Source: Roseibium marinum
GTDB taxonomy: Bacteria > Pseudomonadota > Alphaproteobacteria > Rhizobiales > Stappiaceae
Direction of reading: 5' to 3'
Length of the DNA: 64,000 bases
NCBI RefSeq assembly: GCF_002906165.1
Contig: NZ_PPCN01000003.1
Location: forward strand, 248,001-312,000
Below are positions 61,205 to 64,000 of the stretch, piece after piece. Below the pieces are notes generated by a model that worked only from the letters and a program-made list of their open reading frames with translations, was not told the origin of the DNA and did not search any database. The position numbers were made by a program, and so were the translations under genes. The stretch's first letter is position 1. Each line of letters opens with the position of its first letter.

Positions 61205-62731
61205 ATGAAAAATCGTGGCTCAGTCTCTCTCTTGCGGTCCCACCGCGCCAAGCTGATGGCGGGTGCGGTTGTACTCGGTGCCGCCGGTCTCATGAGTGTG
61301 CAAACCATTGTCCCCGGTCAGTTCGCGCTGGCCGATGCGGTTCGTGTCGATGCACAGGCGCCGACGGACTTCTCCGAGGTTGTTCGCACTGTCAGCCCGG
61401 CCGTTGTCAGCGTTCAGGTGAAGCAGGCTGTCGAGCCGCGCATGATGAACTTCGGCGGCAAGGACAACTCCCAGGAATTCTTCAAGGGACTTCCGAAGGG
61501 GCATCCGTTCGAGCGGTTCTTCCGGGAATTCGGCGGCCGCGATGGCGAAGAGGGAGAGAACCAGCGCCGCGCACCGCGTCAGTACGGCATGTCGCAGGGC
61601 TCAGGCTTCTTCATCTCCGAAGACGGTTATGTCGTCACCAACCAGCACGTGATCGACAAGGGGACCGAGTTCACGGTCATCGATCAGGACGGCAAGGAAT
61701 TTTCCGCAACCCTGATCGGGGCGGACAAGCGTACGGATCTGGCGCTGCTCAAGGTCGAAAGCGACAAGGATTTCACCTATGTCGAGTTTGCCAAGGAGGC
61801 ACCGCAGGTCGGAGAATGGACCGTCGCCATCGGGAACCCCTTCGGTCTTGGCGGATCCGTTACGGCCGGTATCGTCTCCGCGCGCGGCCGTGATATCGGC
61901 GCTGGTCCCTACGACGACTTCATTCAGATCGATGCGCCAGTGAACCGCGGCAATTCCGGCGGTCCGGCCTTCAACATGCACGGGGAAGTCATCGGCGTGA
62001 ACGCTGCGATCTTCTCGCCCTCCGGGGGGAATGTCGGTATCGCCTTCGCTATTCCGGCCTCGACCGCGCAAGATGTCATCATGGAGCTGAAGGATGACGG
62101 AACCGTCGTCCGCGGCTGGTTGGGCGTTCAGATCCAGAACGTCACCGATGACATCGCCGAAAGCCTTGGCCTCGATGAGGCCCGCGGCGCGATTGTCGCG
62201 GAAGCGCAGGAAGACAGCCCGGCCGAGAAGGCTGGCCTGCGCTCGGGCGACACTATCCTGGCCGTCGACGGTACCAACGTGAAAGGCCCGCGCGAGCTTT
62301 CCAGGATCATCGCCACTTACGATCCGGACACAAGCATCGACGTGACGATCTGGCGCGATGGCAAGGAGCAGGACGTCACGGTCACGCTGGGCCGCTTGCA
62401 GGAAAAGGAGCAGGCCGCTGCGGCACCGCAGACTGAAAAGACCCAAACCAGCCTGGACGAACTCGGCCTCGTGCTGATGACCAGGGAAGAAGCCGGCCTT
62501 GAAGGGGAGGGCGTTTTCATCGCCGAGATCGACCCGGACAGCCCGGCGGCGGAAAAAGGCCTCAATATCGGCGATGCCATTCTGGAAGTCGCCGGCATGA
62601 AGGTCGCCAGCCCCGCCGATGTCCTCAAGGCTCTTGAAAAGGCCGAAAAGGAAGGCCGCAAGGCGGTCCTGTTCCGGGTTGAAACCAACGAAACGACACG
62701 GTTCGTGGCCCTTCCCATGAACCTCGCCTGA
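61205..62731 (+). CDS. degP: Periplasmic serine protease/chaperone DegP (HtrA family)
   Basis: The 508-residue precursor has a long signal/anchor (LMAGAVVLGAAGLMSVQTIV), a trypsin-like domain with His148 in TNQHVID, Asp178 in RTDLALL and Ser251 in GNSGGPA, then two PDZ domains (about 285-385 and 405-500). It degrades or refolds damaged envelope proteins. The start ATG 61205 has GAGG upstream. It is directly followed by a two-component pair, the order I recall for rhizobial cycHJKL-degP loci; here seven kilobases separate it from ccmH. Confidence 0.94.
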   Translation: MKNRGSVSLLRSHRAKLMAGAVVLGAAGLMSVQTIVPGQFALADAVRVDAQAPTDFSEVVRTVSPAVVSVQVKQAVEPRMMNFGGKDNSQEFFKGLPKGHPFERFFREFGGRDGEEGENQRRAPRQYGMSQGSGFFISEDGYVVTNQHVIDKGTEFTVIDQDGKEFSATLIGADKRTDLALLKVESDKDFTYVEFAKEAPQVGEWTVAIGNPFGLGGSVTAGIVSARGRDIGAGPYDDFIQIDAPVNRGNSGGPAFNMHGEVIGVNAAIFSPSGGNVGIAFAIPASTAQDVIMELKDDGTVVRGWLGVQIQNVTDDIAESLGLDEARGAIVAEAQEDSPAEKAGLRSGDTILAVDGTNVKGPRELSRIIATYDPDTSIDVTIWRDGKEQDVTVTLGRLQEKEQAAAAPQTEKTQTSLDELGLVLMTREEAGLEGEGVFIAEIDPDSPAAEKGLNIGDAILEVAGMKVASPADVLKALEKAEKEGRKAVLFRVETNETTRFVALPMNLA

Positions 62732-62738
62732 TCGGGGA

Positions 62739-62756
62739 CCGGCTCGCAAGAGCCGG
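62739..62756 (+). terminator. 7-bp GCAA-loop hairpin after degP
   Basis: CCGGCTC-GCAA-GAGCCGG lies seven bases after the degP stop. The stem is perfect, with a GNRA loop and no T-run. It may be a 3' stabiliser or a partial terminator before the regulator gene. Confidence 0.4.
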
Positions 62757-62920
62757 GACCTGTATGGCAGGGCCGGTCCGCCCTCTGCCCCAAACCCCGA
62801 CGGACCGGTCCTTGCCTTGGGTTCAGCATACAGAACCCTGAATGGCTGGCGGCGGCGCCTCACATCCCAAGCCGCCGCCGGCCATTGTTATTCCGACACA
62901 ACTCAAGGTAAAAGGGGGGT

Positions 62921-63607
62921 ATGTTGAGAATTCTCGTTATTGAAGATGATCCCGAAGCTGCCGGCTATCTCGTCAAGGGCCTGAGTGAGCTCGGCCATAC
63001 GGCCGATCAGGCGGCGGACGGACAGACCGGGCTGCAAATGGCCGTCGACAGCAGCTACGATATTCTCATCGTCGACCGGATGCTTCCGAAACTGGACGGG
63101 CTTTTGCTCATTCAGGAACTGCGCCGGGAAAACAACCACACCCCGGCCCTGATCCTTTCCGCGCTTGGCCAGGTGGACGACCGCGTCAAGGGTCTTCAGG
63201 CCGGAGGCGACGATTACCTGCCGAAACCCTACGCTTTCACCGAGCTTCAGGCCCGAGTCGAGGCTCTGGCCCGCCGGCCGAAATCGACCCAGCAGGTGGA
63301 AACGAGCTATACCGTCGGCGATCTGACGCTCGACCGCATGACCCGCTCCTGCCGGCGCGGCGAGACGGACATTCCTCTCCAGCCGCGCGAGTTTCGCCTG
63401 CTGGAATATCTGATGCAGCATGCGGGCCAGGTGGTCACCCGCACGATGCTGCTGGAAAACGTCTGGGAATATCACTTCGATCCGCAGACGAATGTGATCG
63501 ATGTCCATATTTCCCGGCTTCGCGGCAAGATCGACAAGGGATTTGACACACCGCTCCTGCATACGATCCGCGGCGCCGGATACACGATCCGTGACACGGT
63601 TTACTAG
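62921..63607 (+). CDS. OmpR-family response regulator (degP-linked)
   Basis: The 228-residue protein has a receiver domain (VIEDDPEAAGYL; phospho-Asp in ILIVDRMLPKLDG near residue 51; lysine in LPKPY) and a winged-helix output domain (LQPREFRLLEYLMQHAGQVV, NVIDVHISRLRGKID, IRGAGYTI). AAGGGGGGT precedes ATG 62921. The sensor kinase gene begins within its last codons. It follows degP and may control it or other envelope genes. Confidence 0.94.
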   Translation: MLRILVIEDDPEAAGYLVKGLSELGHTADQAADGQTGLQMAVDSSYDILIVDRMLPKLDGLLLIQELRRENNHTPALILSALGQVDDRVKGLQAGGDDYLPKPYAFTELQARVEALARRPKSTQQVETSYTVGDLTLDRMTRSCRRGETDIPLQPREFRLLEYLMQHAGQVVTRTMLLENVWEYHFDPQTNVIDVHISRLRGKIDKGFDTPLLHTIRGAGYTIRDTVY

Positions 63608-64000
63608 GTTCACCAGAACGACCGCTTTCAAGCTGTCGCTGCTGTATTTTGCCGTCTTCACGGTGATGTCCGGATTTCTGCTGTTTTATATTTCCGACAG
63701 CACCGACACGCTGATGTCGGAACAGGTTGTCCAGACCGTCGACGCGGAACTGAAGGGGCTGTCCGATATCTACGTGCGCGGAGGGCTGCGCGATCTGGTG
63801 GACACCATCGATCGCCGCTCCCGCCACCCCGACGCCAGCCTTTACCTGCTGGTGGATTTCGCCGGCAACGCTCTGGCCGGGAACATCGCCCGCCTGCCGA
63901 CCATCGTGCTGGAAGAAGCCGATGGCGGACTGCGCAGGGTGCGCTATACGCGCCTCGGTCAGGATACGGAAGACATCGAACGCCAGGCCATGGTGCGCAT
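63591..64000 (+). CDS. Sensor histidine kinase, N-terminal part (3' end outside window)
   Basis: A frame starting at GTG 63591 overlaps the regulator gene by 17 bases and runs open to the window end, about 136 codons. It begins TRFTRTTAFKLSLLYFAVFT, with a membrane segment (LSLLYFAVFTVMSGFLLFYI) followed by a periplasmic-type region (VDAELKGLSDIYVRGGLRDL). This is the usual start of an OmpR-partner kinase. The HAMP and kinase parts lie outside the window. Confidence 0.85.
   Translation, partial: MTRFTRFTRTTAFKLSLLYFAVFTVMSGFLLFYISDSTDTLMSEQVVQTVDAELKGLSDIYVRGGLRDLVDTIDRRSRHPDASLYLLVDFAGNALAGNIARLPTIVLEEADGGLRRVRYTRLGQDTEDIERQAMVR

Overview
The window reads as one stretch of an alphaproteobacterial chromosome, most likely from the Hyphomicrobiales (rhizobial order). 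A marine Stappiaceae-type genome (Roseibium/Labrenzia and relatives) would fit. The evidence is high-GC codon use, a CysN/CysC fusion, a ccmI-ccmE-ccmF-ccmH cluster near degP and a two-component pair (an order I recall from Sinorhizobium), PilZ, DUF1194, DUF2293 and DUF2336 genes, and a sucrose synthesis operon. The genus is an inference. I see no rRNA gene, full tRNA, CRISPR array, prophage or complete transposase gene.

Layout. 0-8.5 kb: end of a LysR regulator, a PilZ protein, the sulfate-activation set cysQ-cysD-cysNC, a UDP-glucuronate 4-epimerase, a Fic protein and a YbaK-type deacylase. 8.6-14.4 kb: a tiny membrane protein, a split MnmC pair (FAD oxidoreductase and tRNA methyltransferase, divergent), a divergent AmpR-like regulator and class A beta-lactamase, a small secreted protein and a D-2-hydroxyacid dehydrogenase. 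14.4-16.0 kb: a strongly AT-rich islet with one protein kinase gene. 16-25 kb: ettA, an FUSC-family transporter, a secreted His/Pro/Tyr-rich protein behind a CRP/FNR-type palindrome, a MOSC protein whose 3' end lies in a 263-bp MITE-like element, RidA, a DUF2293 protein and a GGDEF-EAL protein. 25-34.3 kb: a SufR-like regulator with an ABC exporter, a divergent pyruvate kinase, an XRE regulator, an FMN-dependent glutamate-synthase-like protein, a glycosyltransferase and YjbQ. 34.3-38 kb: an SDR remnant, a secreted PA-IL-like protein, a DUF465 protein, a VOC protein with a WYL regulator, and a DUF1194 protein. 38-41.8 kb: a GH32/SPP/SPS sucrose operon. 42-44.6 kb: a lower-GC islet with a GNAT-PIN fusion protein and an overlapping ASCH gene. 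44.9-47.3 kb: PepSY plus a PhoP/PhoQ-type system. 47.5-53.9 kb: a surface lipoprotein, an unknown gene and the ccm cluster. 54-61 kb: a caspase-like Sel1 protein, a secreted basic protein, a hydrolase-OsmC fusion, twin DUF2336 genes and a GST. 61.2-64 kb: a DegP-type protease, an OmpR regulator and a sensor kinase cut by the window end.

The best candidates for something undescribed are the two-gene GNAT-PIN/ASCH islet (42041-44576), the lone kinase islet (14345-15955), and two families of palindromic repeats: the MITE-like element at 21894-22156, and a long palindrome found in two convergent gene gaps (30503-30605 and 37050-37220).
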